A stretch of DNA of 51,370 nucleotides from Porphyromonas cangingivalis. GTDB lineage: Bacteria; Bacteroidota; Bacteroidia; Bacteroidales; Paludibacteraceae. Location of the stretch: NCBI GenBank assembly GCA_945902955.1, contig CAMDNO010000009.1:1-51370 (forward strand), read 5' to 3'. The notes under the pieces were generated by a model, which was not told where the DNA came from, searched no databases, and saw nothing but the letters and a program-made list of their open reading frames with translations. Positions within the stretch are counted from its first letter, which is position 1. Each line of letters opens with the position of its first letter. Made by a program: the position numbers and the translations under genes. Shown piece after piece: positions 16,619-25,862 of the stretch.

Positions 16619-16930
16619 ATGAAGAAAGCAAAGCTTCAGGAAGATGACGATTTTACTTTTGAAGAGAATATTCTGAGAGATATTTTTTCAAAAACAAAAA
16701 TGCAATTCATTAATGAAAATTTTTTAGAATTTATTTATGATGATATTTCATTTATGTGGTACAATGAACTTGGCAATAATTTAACATTTGAAATTGATTT
16801 TATTTATAACGAGTTCAAAAATCATGGTTTATATGAAAGTATGACGTCTAAAGAAATTTCGGTTATTATAGAAAAACTTATGCTGGAAAGATTTAAAATT
16901 GGTAATCTCAATTCCATTTTTGCTGAATAA
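16619..16930 (+). CDS. Small acidic unknown protein (103 aa)
   Basis: 103 residues, acidic N-terminus (LQEDDDFTFEENIL), then helices with aromatic residues (FLEFIYDDISFMWY). No signal peptide or motif recognised. In line with the same-strand block; likely a soluble partner or immunity-type protein, function unknown. Confidence 0.6.
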   Translation: MKKAKLQEDDDFTFEENILRDIFSKTKMQFINENFLEFIYDDISFMWYNELGNNLTFEIDFIYNEFKNHGLYESMTSKEISVIIEKLMLERFKIGNLNSIFAE

Positions 16931-16986
16931 AATTACACTATAGTACATGTTATATTATTGCATATAAGCCTTTAATATCTTTTGAT

Positions 16987-18534
16987 ATGATTTTTAAATA
17001 CAAATACCAACGAATTTATCTAAAAGTCTCGAACCATATTACCAAGCGATTGAGAATTGGAATGATTACTTTGTTTAATTATGATAATGTTGGTGATTTT
17101 CATGATGGGCTTTCTAAGGTCTGTTATCAAAACAAATGGGGGTTTATAAATAAATATGGATTTGAAGTCGTTAGCTGCATGTATGAAGAGGCAGGTGATT
17201 TTTATCAGGGTAGAGCAAGGGTGAGATCCAAAGGTAAATGGGGTTTTCTTGATAAGAAAGGTAAAGTGCGGGTATCATATATGTTTGATGAAGTTCGCGA
17301 CTTCAAATATGGAGCTGCTAAAGTAACTCAATCAAACAAGTGCTATTATATTGATAAAAATGGCCATCAAATAAGTTCAATAAATTCGGGGAAGATAGGT
17401 CGTTTTCATTTGACATTTAGATTGTATGAACTTATTAAAAATAAGAAAAGAAAATCAAGACGTTACTTAGGTGGAGAAACAAAATATCAAGTATCAACCA
17501 TTTTAAAAGATGGTTTAAGACGGGCTACTGTTGATGCAAATCATTATGGATATGTAAATAACAAAGGGAAGTTGATTATCAATATTCAGTACGAAAAGGC
17601 ATTTGATTTTCACGAAAAAAGGGCCAGAGTAGAGCTAAATGGTAAGATTGGTTTCATTAATAAGAAAAATAAACGAGTTATTCCAATTGAATACAATAGC
17701 GGGTCAATTCAAGCAAAGGATGGAATAATAAGATTGACTAAAAACGGAAAAAGTGGATTTTTGAGTAAAAATAACAAACAAATCATTGGTTTTTATTATG
17801 ATAGAACAAAAAACTTTAATCAAGGATTGGCTGGAGTTTGTAATGATAATGAATGGGGTTATATCGACTTGAATGACAATAAAATTATACCTTTAACTTT
17901 TGAGGATTGTAGAAGCTTTAATGAGGGTATTGCAGGTGTTAAGTTGAATGGCAAATGGGGTTTTATTTGTATACCATCAAAACAAAGTATATTTTCGATA
18001 ATACTAAAAATATTATTATCACCTAAAACAAACAATAAAGTTATAGATGAATTTGGAAACAATCTGTATGATAGAATTGAATTAATTAAACCTGCTCCAA
18101 AACAGACTAAAAGGCAAAAGGAATTTATCGAAGCCGTTGATTCATTAAAGAGTTTGACCAGCGAAATAGAAGAGTATTTGGAAAATAACAAACAAGATGA
18201 ATCAGTTTACGATTGGCAAAGAAAAATCAGAATAAATATAAATGAAGATGCATGTATTCAATTTCTTCAAAAATACGGTAAAGGTGAATTGACTGAATCC
18301 ATGAGAAGATTTGCTAATGGTGAAGGTGAAACTATAAAAGATAAATACAGAAATTGGTTGAAATGGAGCAAAGCAAATAAAAAAGCTTTTGGTGCTAAAG
18401 ATAATTCTATTGACAATGTAGTTTCGAATGCTGAAATCTTAATCCCTGAATATAACTGGGAAGGTATTGAGGGCGGTTGGTATGAGATTTTTATATACTT
18501 GTATGATATTGAACACAGTAATTATCTAAATTGA
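16987..18534 (+). CDS. WG-repeat protein
   Basis: 515 residues. Residues ~25-340 hold WG beta-leucine-rich-type repeats, each with a core such as QNKWGFINKYG, KGKWGFLDKKG, NGKIGFINKKN and DNEWGYIDLND, followed by a YxxAxxFxxGRARV-type half. About seven to eight units are visible, some degenerate. The C-terminal ~130 residues form a helical tail with KWSKANKKAF and a Trp/Tyr-rich end. No signal peptide. WG repeats are binding scaffolds. Stops before a repeat-rich 420-bp gap. Confidence 0.85.
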   Translation: MIFKYKYQRIYLKVSNHITKRLRIGMITLFNYDNVGDFHDGLSKVCYQNKWGFINKYGFEVVSCMYEEAGDFYQGRARVRSKGKWGFLDKKGKVRVSYMFDEVRDFKYGAAKVTQSNKCYYIDKNGHQISSINSGKIGRFHLTFRLYELIKNKKRKSRRYLGGETKYQVSTILKDGLRRATVDANHYGYVNNKGKLIINIQYEKAFDFHEKRARVELNGKIGFINKKNKRVIPIEYNSGSIQAKDGIIRLTKNGKSGFLSKNNKQIIGFYYDRTKNFNQGLAGVCNDNEWGYIDLNDNKIIPLTFEDCRSFNEGIAGVKLNGKWGFICIPSKQSIFSIILKILLSPKTNNKVIDEFGNNLYDRIELIKPAPKQTKRQKEFIEAVDSLKSLTSEIEEYLENNKQDESVYDWQRKIRININEDACIQFLQKYGKGELTESMRRFANGEGETIKDKYRNWLKWSKANKKAFGAKDNSIDNVVSNAEILIPEYNWEGIEGGWYEIFIYLYDIEHSNYLN

Positions 18535-18610
18535 GATTTGCTCCAGCGTTCGAATGAGCTCACGCCGAAGTCTAAAGCAGGATGGAATTCACTGAATAGA
18601 ATTGGCAGCC

Positions 18611-18675
18611 ATTTATCCCGTAGGGGCGGGATGCCATTCATTAAAATGATAAATAGAGAATGTGGGCTTTAGCCC
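18611..18675. repeat. REP-like short palindromes
   Basis: TCCCGTAGGGGCGGGAT and GGGCTTTAGCCC lie between the WG-repeat gene and repeat copy D. Both look like short interspersed palindromes common between Bacteroidota genes. The second could end transcription of the WG gene, but lacks a clean T-run. Confidence 0.5.
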
Positions 18676-18683
18676 AATAATTA

Positions 18684-18920
18684 TTTTTCATTTATTTTTT
18701 ACATTCTATTGTATTTTTAAATTATTATTTCTACTTTTGACCCTGCCAAGTTCTTAGCCGGAAAATGCACGTGAGTGTATCCCTTTAATTGTCTGATTTA
18801 CATTTTAATAACACTGCATTCGAAATTAAGATATTTCTCTGCAATTAGATGTTTTCCCATAAAGAATTGAACACTTTGAATAAAAGGGTTGGAGGGCTTT
18901 GTGGGATTTTTTTAATTGAT
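18684..18920 (+). repeat. Dispersed ~230-bp repeat, copy D (upstream of lipoprotein gene)
   Basis: Distant full-length copy, 13 kb from the others. Promoter TACTTTTG at 18732-18739 with TTG 20 nt upstream. The 7-codon frame is at 18765-18788 (Ser variant). Terminator arms CCCATAAAG (18856-18864) and CTTTGTGGG (18897-18905) are followed by ATTTTTTT. It ends 37 bp before the lipoprotein ATG. Confidence 0.88.
18746..18913 (+). ncRNA. Predicted ~168-nt leader or small RNA from repeat copy D
   Basis: Same promoter-to-terminator unit as copies B and C. Both ends are conserved despite substitutions in between (for example GCATTCGAAATTAAG against GCATTCGGAATTAAG), which argues the ends matter. Confidence 0.5.
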
Positions 18921-18957
18921 AGTATTAAACTACTCCAAAACATAAAATCAAGATTAC

Positions 18958-20085
18958 ATGAACAAATCAAAAAGACACATTAGGATTGTTTACTTTGTGT
19001 TTTTATTAACTGTATTACAAAGTTGTAGTTTAAGTAAAAAATATGAAGAAACCAAATCTACAAATTCAATTAATGCTTATGAGGCGTTTATTAAAAAGCA
19101 TCCCAAAAGTACTTACAGCTCAGACCTTAAGTCTGATTTAGCAATATTATATGAAGAAAGAGATTGGAAGATGGCCATTAGTTTAAATACAGAAAAAAGT
19201 TTTACCAATTTTATTTTACATTATCCCGGCAGTATATATATTAAAAATGCGGAACAAAAAATTAAAGATATTGAAATTGATAATGCATGGATTGGAACCA
19301 AAAGTATCAATACTATTTATGCCTATGAGAACTTCATACAGCAATACTCACAATCCAAATATGTTTTAGACGCGAAAAATAGATTATATTTAATTAAAGA
19401 GAACAATGATTGGAAAAATGCTTTAAATTCAAAAACTATTGCTGCATTTAAGGAATATATTAATTTATATCCAAATGGTACTTATAAAACACAAGCAGTT
19501 AATAAAATATTCGAAATTGAAAGAGTTTTACCTGAATGGAACAGAGCTATAAAATCGAATAGTCCTTTTGTGATAAGAAACTTTATTGAAAAATACCCCG
19601 AAAGTTCTTATATCGAAGAGGCCGAAAGAAAATTAAGCGAAATGGAGTATAAGGAATGGGAGACTGCCGACAATAGTAACTCAATAAAAAAAATCAAGCA
19701 GTATTTGCAGAACTACCCGGAAGGTGAATATGTTGCTGAAGCAGAAAAGAAAATAGTTGATTTAGAGGTAGATGCTATTTTTAAGGGCAATTATGGCAAA
19801 CTACCACCTTTAACAAAAACTTCATATAATTTTTCTAATTCAACAAATAGTGAATTAAAAATATTCAACAATACTAGGTATGTACTTACATTAAGATACA
19901 GTGGAGTAGAAAGCAAAAAAATAGTGTTTTCACCAAAACAAACTTTAATAGTTACATTGAAAAATGGATTTTACAGGATTGCAGCATCGGTAAATGTAGC
20001 AAATGTATCAAATTATGCTGGCAAAGAGCAGTTGCAAGGTGGGGAGTATGAAAGTGAATATTATATAGTTACAAAATATTACTAA
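18958..20085 (+). CDS. Lipoprotein with TPR-like repeats
   Basis: 375 residues. Signal peptide with lipobox LLTVLQSC; the Cys at residue 23 would be lipidated. Five units of the pattern W..A....s...F..FI..YP.S.Y...A..ki follow (for example YENFIQQYSQSKYVLDAKN and IRNFIEKYPESSYIEEAER), like BamD/YfiO-type helical hairpins. The last ~90 residues are a beta domain (LKIFNNTRYVLTLRYSG). It is envelope located and immediately precedes the vWA-phosphatase-kinase operon, so it may be the periplasmic or outer membrane part of that system. Family assignment beyond repeats is uncertain. Confidence 0.8.
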   Translation: MNKSKRHIRIVYFVFLLTVLQSCSLSKKYEETKSTNSINAYEAFIKKHPKSTYSSDLKSDLAILYEERDWKMAISLNTEKSFTNFILHYPGSIYIKNAEQKIKDIEIDNAWIGTKSINTIYAYENFIQQYSQSKYVLDAKNRLYLIKENNDWKNALNSKTIAAFKEYINLYPNGTYKTQAVNKIFEIERVLPEWNRAIKSNSPFVIRNFIEKYPESSYIEEAERKLSEMEYKEWETADNSNSIKKIKQYLQNYPEGEYVAEAEKKIVDLEVDAIFKGNYGKLPPLTKTSYNFSNSTNSELKIFNNTRYVLTLRYSGVESKKIVFSPKQTLIVTLKNGFYRIAASVNVANVSNYAGKEQLQGGEYESEYYIVTKYY

Positions 20086-20160
20086 TTGTTTGTTTTTTAT
20101 CAATTTAATAATTTTAAAATCAAATCGATATTTTTTATCAACAACAAAAAACAATTCAAA

Positions 20161-20226
20161 ATGAGCAACAATTCGAAACAATGGAGTCCAGCAACTCCCG
20201 GTTACATAATATTAATTGTTTTCTAA
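20161..20226 (+). pseudogene. Possible remnant of a second vWA gene start
   Basis: A 21-codon frame reads SNNSKQWSPATPGYIILIVF then stops. Several vWA proteins start with a TPGY-I-I-x-LVDQSGSM-type strand; here the strand is present but the MIDAS residues are lost. It is 110 bp before the intact vWA gene. It could alternatively be a short leader frame. Confidence 0.35.
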
Positions 20227-20335
20227 TTTTCGCTTTTTATGTATTTAAGAACTAATGTTTAATGAATAAATATTAGAATGAAAATGTAATTTTTTTCAAG
20301 AAACTTAATATAAAATTTACAAAAAATCAATTAAA

Positions 20336-20998
20336 ATGAGTACAGAATTTAAGCCGGCTGGTGGTGTTAAGCTGCCGAGAGTATTTAATCAATTAGGGAT
20401 ATTTGTATTAGATGGTAGTGGTTCAATGAATGAAAACACGACAGGGAATCATCCAAAAGCTAAAGAGGTCGAAATGGCATGCTTTGAATTGTTTAACAGG
20501 ATGAATGCATCTCGTGTAAAACAAAATTTTTCATTTGCATGTATAAAATTTGATAATACTCCTACAACTATTTTGTCACCAATACAATTTGAGTTCAATA
20601 CTTTAATGAATACAAATTTTGACCCACTGGATGGAAAGGGTGGTCAAACGTACATTAATCTGGCTCTCGAACGAGCAAAAGAAATGGCTGAGGATTTTTT
20701 GAATAGCGCTTCAGTAGAAAGTGTTCCTCATAAGGTTTTATTATTACTAATGTCTGATGGAATGTGTTTTGAGCCTGATAAAACTCTGCAAATTTCTTCT
20801 GAGATTAAATCTAATCCTAAAATTGAGATTGCATCAGTGTATTTTGGAACCGTTGGAGGAAATGATGTAAATGCTCAAAACCTAATGAAGGAAGTTGCAT
20901 CAGATACAACAAGATTTTCAACTGTTTATGATGGTGAGGCTCTAAGAAATTTCTTTGAAAGATCAATTTCTCAATCTGCAAATATTAAAATTGAATAA
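20336..20998 (+). CDS. vWA-domain protein, TerY-like
   Basis: 220 residues, a bare von Willebrand A domain. The metal-ion-dependent adhesion site is complete: D26-G-S28-G-S30 (FVLDGSGSM), the Thr of GGQTYIN and the Asp of LMSDGM. Cytoplasmic (no signal). It is 2 bp from the PP2C gene and, with the kinase, forms the vWA-PP2C-kinase arrangement described as the TerY-P triad in tellurium-resistance-associated operons. Likely role: divalent-metal-dependent binding platform for the phospho-signalling pair. Confidence 0.88.
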   Translation: MSTEFKPAGGVKLPRVFNQLGIFVLDGSGSMNENTTGNHPKAKEVEMACFELFNRMNASRVKQNFSFACIKFDNTPTTILSPIQFEFNTLMNTNFDPLDGKGGQTYINLALERAKEMAEDFLNSASVESVPHKVLLLLMSDGMCFEPDKTLQISSEIKSNPKIEIASVYFGTVGGNDVNAQNLMKEVASDTTRFSTVYDGEALRNFFERSISQSANIKIE

Positions 20999-21000
20999 CT

Positions 21001-21894
21001 ATGAATAGTAATTCAATTATTGCAGCTGCCTCACAAACACATAAATCTACCAGTAATCAGGATTTTTTTGAAACCGTGAATAATAAAAATTCATTATTTG
21101 CAGGTGTGATTGTTGCCGATGGGTTAGGGTCACATGCACGTTCTGAGCTTTCTTCAAAATTTGCAGTTGAAAGTCTAAAAAGAAAACTAGAAGATTGTGA
21201 AAATTTAAAGGTTTTAGATTTTGATAAATTTTTCAACGAGATCAAACATGAACTAAAGGAATATGCTTTGAAAAGTCTAACAGATGAAGAAATACTCAAC
21301 AATCCATTTGGAACAACACTTCTTTGTGCTATAGAATGTGAGGATGTATATAAAATTGCATATGTTGGAAATGGAGCAATATTTCATGTCTCAGGTGGAT
21401 TTAATCTATTTGGATCAAAAAGATACATTCCTTGGAATGTAAATAATCTTTTGAATCCTCATACTGTAGAAGAAGGTGGAAAGTCAGCTATGTATAAATT
21501 TATTTCAATAAATGATGAAATATCTTGTAAACCAACATTAATTCAAATTAGCAAAAGTGAAGATACCTTTGGAGATATCATAATTATTGCAAGTGATGGT
21601 GTTTATACTAATGACGAATTGAAAATAGGAAAAGATGATGACGGGGTTGTTTGGATAATGGGGGAGGAGAGTGAAATTCTTTTATTAAATCGAATGGATT
21701 TGTATTTTAAAGAAAATGAAGATTTAAATGAAAAAAACCTTCAACAAACATTAGATCATTTTTTAACACAAATGAAAGAGAAGAACATTATGCATGATGA
21801 TACTACTTTAGGAGTAATTATCTCTCCTAAGGTAGTTCGGTTTCAAGAAACTCTTAAAAAGAAAAAATCTGATGAAACAAGTGCAAATAAATGA
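21001..21894 (+). CDS. PP2C-family Ser/Thr phosphatase
   Basis: 297 residues. Metal-binding Asp residues are in place: SNQDFF near residue 20, VADGLGSH (D40), and the C-terminal DDTTLGV (D266-D267); the IIIASDGVYTN motif is also present. Expected to remove phosphate from Ser/Thr of targets of the adjacent kinase. It overlaps the kinase gene by 23 bp, so their translation is coupled. No membrane helix. Confidence 0.9.
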   Translation: MNSNSIIAAASQTHKSTSNQDFFETVNNKNSLFAGVIVADGLGSHARSELSSKFAVESLKRKLEDCENLKVLDFDKFFNEIKHELKEYALKSLTDEEILNNPFGTTLLCAIECEDVYKIAYVGNGAIFHVSGGFNLFGSKRYIPWNVNNLLNPHTVEEGGKSAMYKFISINDEISCKPTLIQISKSEDTFGDIIIIASDGVYTNDELKIGKDDDGVVWIMGEESEILLLNRMDLYFKENEDLNEKNLQQTLDHFLTQMKEKNIMHDDTTLGVIISPKVVRFQETLKKKKSDETSANK

Positions 21895-23932
21895 TTTTTT
21901 AAGCACAAAAATATCTTCTGAATATAATACGATTATTTCTGTTGATATCGATGACAAGCCATTTGCCATTGGCGGTTTTGGAGAAGTTTATCATTGCTAT
22001 TCATTGAATGGGAATAAATTAAGTACACCTCAAGTTATCAAAATATTTATTGAGAAATACCCTGGTTCTGCCGATTCAAACTTTAACACAATTAGAAGAC
22101 TTCAAAAGAAGTTTGATAAACTAAACCAAGAATTGGTTTTACAACAAACTTCTTTATTGAAGAAATATCCGGCATTTTCTGCTATTCCACAATTCAGTTT
22201 CATAGGAGATTTAAATGGTAGAATTGTAAAGGGATATTCTTCAGACAATCTTAAAATTAAGAATTATTTTGAATTTGAAGATATACTTACAGATGCAAAA
22301 CTTCTAGATAATTTCTATAAAATCCCTGTTCCACGTAGAATCTATTTTGCTTTCCAATTGGTTTCTGCCTTTAAAATATTAGATGACTTTAAATATATTC
22401 ATGCAGACTTAAAACCAGGTGCTATTTTCTTAAATCTTGATAATCAATCATTATCTATTATTGATTACGATAGCGGTGTTATAACTGAAACTCTAAATGA
22501 TGAGCCAACTACTTGGGGTGCTCCAAATGATTGGGTTGCTCCTGAAATATGGACACAACAAATTAACATAGTTAAAGGGGATAAGATTAGAGTTGACTCG
22601 TTTACTGACAAATGGTCGGTTGCTGTAGGTGTGAATTATTTAATTACAGGAATCCACCCTTTGTTTTATCTGAAAGAATTAGGCCCAGGGATTACAAAAC
22701 AGTATTTTAACTCTACTCAATGGCCAGATGCTAATACAAATGCAAATTACTTTGAAAAAGAAAATGAATTATACTATCACCAGTATATAAATTTTATTAA
22801 TACTGAGATACCTTCCCAGATTAAAGATAAAATTCATTACACAATAAATTTTGGTTATAAAAACCCTGCGGCAAGAACTTCGTATTACGACTGGGAAAAG
22901 TCTCTTCTATCAATACAAAAGCCGCCAACTTTAAAATTTCTTACGGTTTCCAAAAAAGAAATACTAAAAGGGGAGAATATTGTTTTAGCTTGGAATGCTG
23001 AAAATGCTATTTCAGTAGAAATAGAGAATGTTGGTATATTCAGTTCAATTGATAAAAAATCAATAAAGCCAGACAAGAGCTGTACTTACATAATTAATTT
23101 TAAAGGATATTATGGTGAGTTAGTTGAAAAATTTGAAATAAAAGTATCTCCTGCTCCTTTATTCAAAATAGTAGAGGCCGATAATATTAAACTTAAAAGG
23201 GGAAATTCAACATCATTAAAATGGGAGATTGAAAATACATCCAAAATCAATCTTTGGGGAGTTGAAAATGATTCAATATTAATACCTTCAAAAGGTCATA
23301 GGTATATCATACCTGATAAAACTACGACCTACAAGTTTGAAGCAATAGCAATTGATAATACTACTGTATTTGAAAAATCCATTATAGTTGAAGTCTTTGA
23401 CGAAGGAAAAATTTTATTCTTTATTGCTGACAGACAATTTGTTTTGCAAACAATGCCTGTTGAGCTTTCATGGGAAACAGAAAATGCAATAAAAGTAGAA
23501 ATTGATGGAATCGGAGAAGTAGAATTAGCTGGTTCTATTAAGGTTGAACCTTTTTCGGATACAAAATACAAATTAATTGTTACTGATCAATTTGGAAAGA
23601 TTGAGAAACATATTCAAATAAAGATACTACCATTGCCACTAATTGAGAAAGTTATTGCTCAAACTCCAATTATTGTTAGTGAGAATGTTTTAAGAATTAA
23701 TTTGCCAGACTTTTCAAATGTTAGCAATAAGTATCCTAGTACGATTAAATTTAAAGAGTTTGATTTTACTATTAAATTAGACTCAAAAACATTTATAAAA
23801 AGTCCAAAGCCCGTCAACTTGAGTTATTCAATTAAGCAAAAACCATTTATTGAAAAAATTCAACGAATATTTGAAATAGTAAAAAATGAATTTAAAATAA
23901 ATAAATTAAAAAAACATGTCAGCAAAAAATAA
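21872..23932 (+). CDS. Ser/Thr kinase fused to Ig-like repeats
   Basis: 686 residues. N-terminal kinase: glycine loop GGFGEVYHC, ATP-site Lys in VIKIF, catalytic HADLKP at 177-182 and a DYDSG (198) in place of DFG, then a WVAPEIW APE-like motif. Residues ~355-605 hold three repeated beta-sandwich units, each with a core like NIVLAWNAENAISVEI, SLKWEIENTSKINL or VELSWETENAIKVEI, resembling Ig-like domains. A basic C-terminal tail follows. There is no transmembrane helix, so these Ig-like units are apparently cytoplasmic. Overlaps both neighbours (23 and 17 bp). Kinase assignment is firm, target unknown. Confidence 0.88.
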   Translation: MKQVQINDFLSTKISSEYNTIISVDIDDKPFAIGGFGEVYHCYSLNGNKLSTPQVIKIFIEKYPGSADSNFNTIRRLQKKFDKLNQELVLQQTSLLKKYPAFSAIPQFSFIGDLNGRIVKGYSSDNLKIKNYFEFEDILTDAKLLDNFYKIPVPRRIYFAFQLVSAFKILDDFKYIHADLKPGAIFLNLDNQSLSIIDYDSGVITETLNDEPTTWGAPNDWVAPEIWTQQINIVKGDKIRVDSFTDKWSVAVGVNYLITGIHPLFYLKELGPGITKQYFNSTQWPDANTNANYFEKENELYYHQYINFINTEIPSQIKDKIHYTINFGYKNPAARTSYYDWEKSLLSIQKPPTLKFLTVSKKEILKGENIVLAWNAENAISVEIENVGIFSSIDKKSIKPDKSCTYIINFKGYYGELVEKFEIKVSPAPLFKIVEADNIKLKRGNSTSLKWEIENTSKINLWGVENDSILIPSKGHRYIIPDKTTTYKFEAIAIDNTTVFEKSIIVEVFDEGKILFFIADRQFVLQTMPVELSWETENAIKVEIDGIGEVELAGSIKVEPFSDTKYKLIVTDQFGKIEKHIQIKILPLPLIEKVIAQTPIIVSENVLRINLPDFSNVSNKYPSTIKFKEFDFTIKLDSKTFIKSPKPVNLSYSIKQKPFIEKIQRIFEIVKNEFKINKLKKHVSKK

Positions 23933-25835
23933 AAGTTTATTTGGTAATATTATTTGGTATGCCTCCGGCTCTAGTTTGAAAGATTTAGCAAAATCACAGT
24001 TAAATTATTCCGAATTTATTGGAATTGGTGGGTTAAATATTTTCTCAACTATTCTAATCGGTTTAATAAGCTCTTGGTCATCAAGCAAATTGTTTAACAA
24101 TGAACCTATTGTTTTACATATAGCCATTGGTGTAATTGCGTCATTTCTTGTATTCAGCATAAATCGACAATCAATCAAGGCCTTAGTCTTAATGGAAAAT
24201 ATTGAAAAAAAGAGGAGAAATAATTTCAACTTATTTCCAATATATTTATTTGCAATTGTTGTAGGGTTAATTATATCTTTTCCTATAAAATTTTATGTTT
24301 TTGGTGTCGACTTTATTTCAAGAAACCACAATATACTCGATACAATTTCAACATTAGATAAAATCACTGATGTAAGTGCTACTCCAAAACTTATTAGTTG
24401 GTCGATTTCTTTGTTTTTAATGCTATTAATTTTAAGTCCGACATTAATTAAGTATTTTTCTATTAGAAGTAATTATCAAAAAGAAACAAGTTCTTACTTA
24501 AATGAATTTATGTGGTTTTGTTCTGGTGTGAACAAGGAAATTGTCAGAAGATGTCCAAATGAGCATTCTAAATATTTTGGAATAGGTGGCACAATCCTTT
24601 TTACAGCTTTGATGGCTTCAATATCTGGTGGCTATGCTATCACAACTGTATTCGATAGTGTAACAGCAGGTATTTTCTTTGGGATTTTCTGGGGCTCATT
24701 AATTTTCAACTTAGATAGATTCATCGTAAACACAATGTATTCAGATGGTGAACCTACAATTAGTTTGAAGGAGATTCTTGGAGGCTTACCAAGATTAATT
24801 ATTGCAATATTTCTAGGAATAGTTATATCAATGCCCTTAGAGTTAAGAATATATGAAAAAGAAATCATTGTTGAAATTAATGAACTAAAAAAGGAAAAGC
24901 TTAATGAGTTTATAAAAGATGACCAAAATAAATTAGATTCAATCTCTACCAAACTTGAAGAAGTAATAAATACTCCTGTTAGCCAGACTGTATTTCAGAG
25001 TGGAATTGTAACGGGCTCAACCACTTTAAATCAATTAATTTCGGAACGTAATAACAAGGAAACAAACAGAGCCGCAATTCAACAAAAAATTTATGCATAC
25101 ACAAAAAAACTAAATAGTTTATCAGAAGAAGACTCAGAAGGAAGCAGTAAAAAAGGAATTTTAATTGAAGAGCGTTCTAAATTGATAAATACAAGAAATA
25201 CTTTAACCAGAGAAATTAATACAATTGATGGAAATATTAAATCCTCTGACGCAGGATTAAGAAAAGTTATTTCCGATGCAGAAGAACAGAAAAAAACTCA
25301 AATAAATGATTTACAAACTCAAATAAATGATTTAAGAGAAAAAATAAAAAAGGGTGGTGATGAATATAAATTAGACTTAAATGATTATAATGGTTTTCAA
25401 GCAAGAATGAAGGCTTTTTCAAAATTGAGAGATGAAAATCCCACTACTAATATTTCAGCATTTTTTATTATGCTTTTATTTATTATAATTGAAATTGCAC
25501 CAGTATTATTTAAAATGATGATGACTGCTGGTGATTACGATTTAATATTAATAACTGAAAAGGAAAAAATCCGTGCACATGAAATCGAGAAACTTTCAAG
25601 AATTAATGATTGGGCAAATACAGAAATTCAAAAAGTTGTAGAAGAAAATAGAATTAGGGTACTTCAAAAGCAAAATGAGTTAGATACAGAGTTCAAAGCC
25701 AATGAAGCGTTATTAACAGAAATTTCTGAAGCTCAGGTTGAGTTAGCTAAAATCGCAGTAAAAAAATGGAAAGAACAAGAATTGAAAAAGATAGAAGAAG
25801 ACCCAAGCTATTTTATTAAAAGTGTTATAAAATAA
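23916..25835 (+). CDS. DUF4407 membrane protein with duplicated membrane module
   Basis: 639 residues. The DUF4407 signature (FMWFCSGVN, YFGIGGTILFTALMASISGGYAI, FNLDRFIV) sits at ~200-285. The first ~120 residues repeat the same plan in diverged form (IIWYASGSS, EFIGIGGLNIFSTILIGLISSW, VFSINRQ), so the membrane module is doubled. A long coiled coil (~310-500) follows, then another membrane segment (ISAFFIMLLFIIIEIAPVLF) and a charged helical tail. DUF4407 proteins accompany kinase/phosphatase cassettes; this could be the inner-membrane anchor and the target of phosphorylation (inference). Confidence 0.85.
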   Translation: MSAKNKSLFGNIIWYASGSSLKDLAKSQLNYSEFIGIGGLNIFSTILIGLISSWSSSKLFNNEPIVLHIAIGVIASFLVFSINRQSIKALVLMENIEKKRRNNFNLFPIYLFAIVVGLIISFPIKFYVFGVDFISRNHNILDTISTLDKITDVSATPKLISWSISLFLMLLILSPTLIKYFSIRSNYQKETSSYLNEFMWFCSGVNKEIVRRCPNEHSKYFGIGGTILFTALMASISGGYAITTVFDSVTAGIFFGIFWGSLIFNLDRFIVNTMYSDGEPTISLKEILGGLPRLIIAIFLGIVISMPLELRIYEKEIIVEINELKKEKLNEFIKDDQNKLDSISTKLEEVINTPVSQTVFQSGIVTGSTTLNQLISERNNKETNRAAIQQKIYAYTKKLNSLSEEDSEGSSKKGILIEERSKLINTRNTLTREINTIDGNIKSSDAGLRKVISDAEEQKKTQINDLQTQINDLREKIKKGGDEYKLDLNDYNGFQARMKAFSKLRDENPTTNISAFFIMLLFIIIEIAPVLFKMMMTAGDYDLILITEKEKIRAHEIEKLSRINDWANTEIQKVVEENRIRVLQKQNELDTEFKANEALLTEISEAQVELAKIAVKKWKEQELKKIEEDPSYFIKSVIK

Positions 25836-25862
25836 CAATCCACAAATAATAATTTGATATAT

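Noticed and set aside
6090-25835. Canonical type VII secretion system
   Set aside because: Only the ATPase and WXG-like parts are recognisable; no EccB/EccD/EsaA/YukD-like genes and no membrane anchor on the ATPase, so only a loose relationship is claimed.
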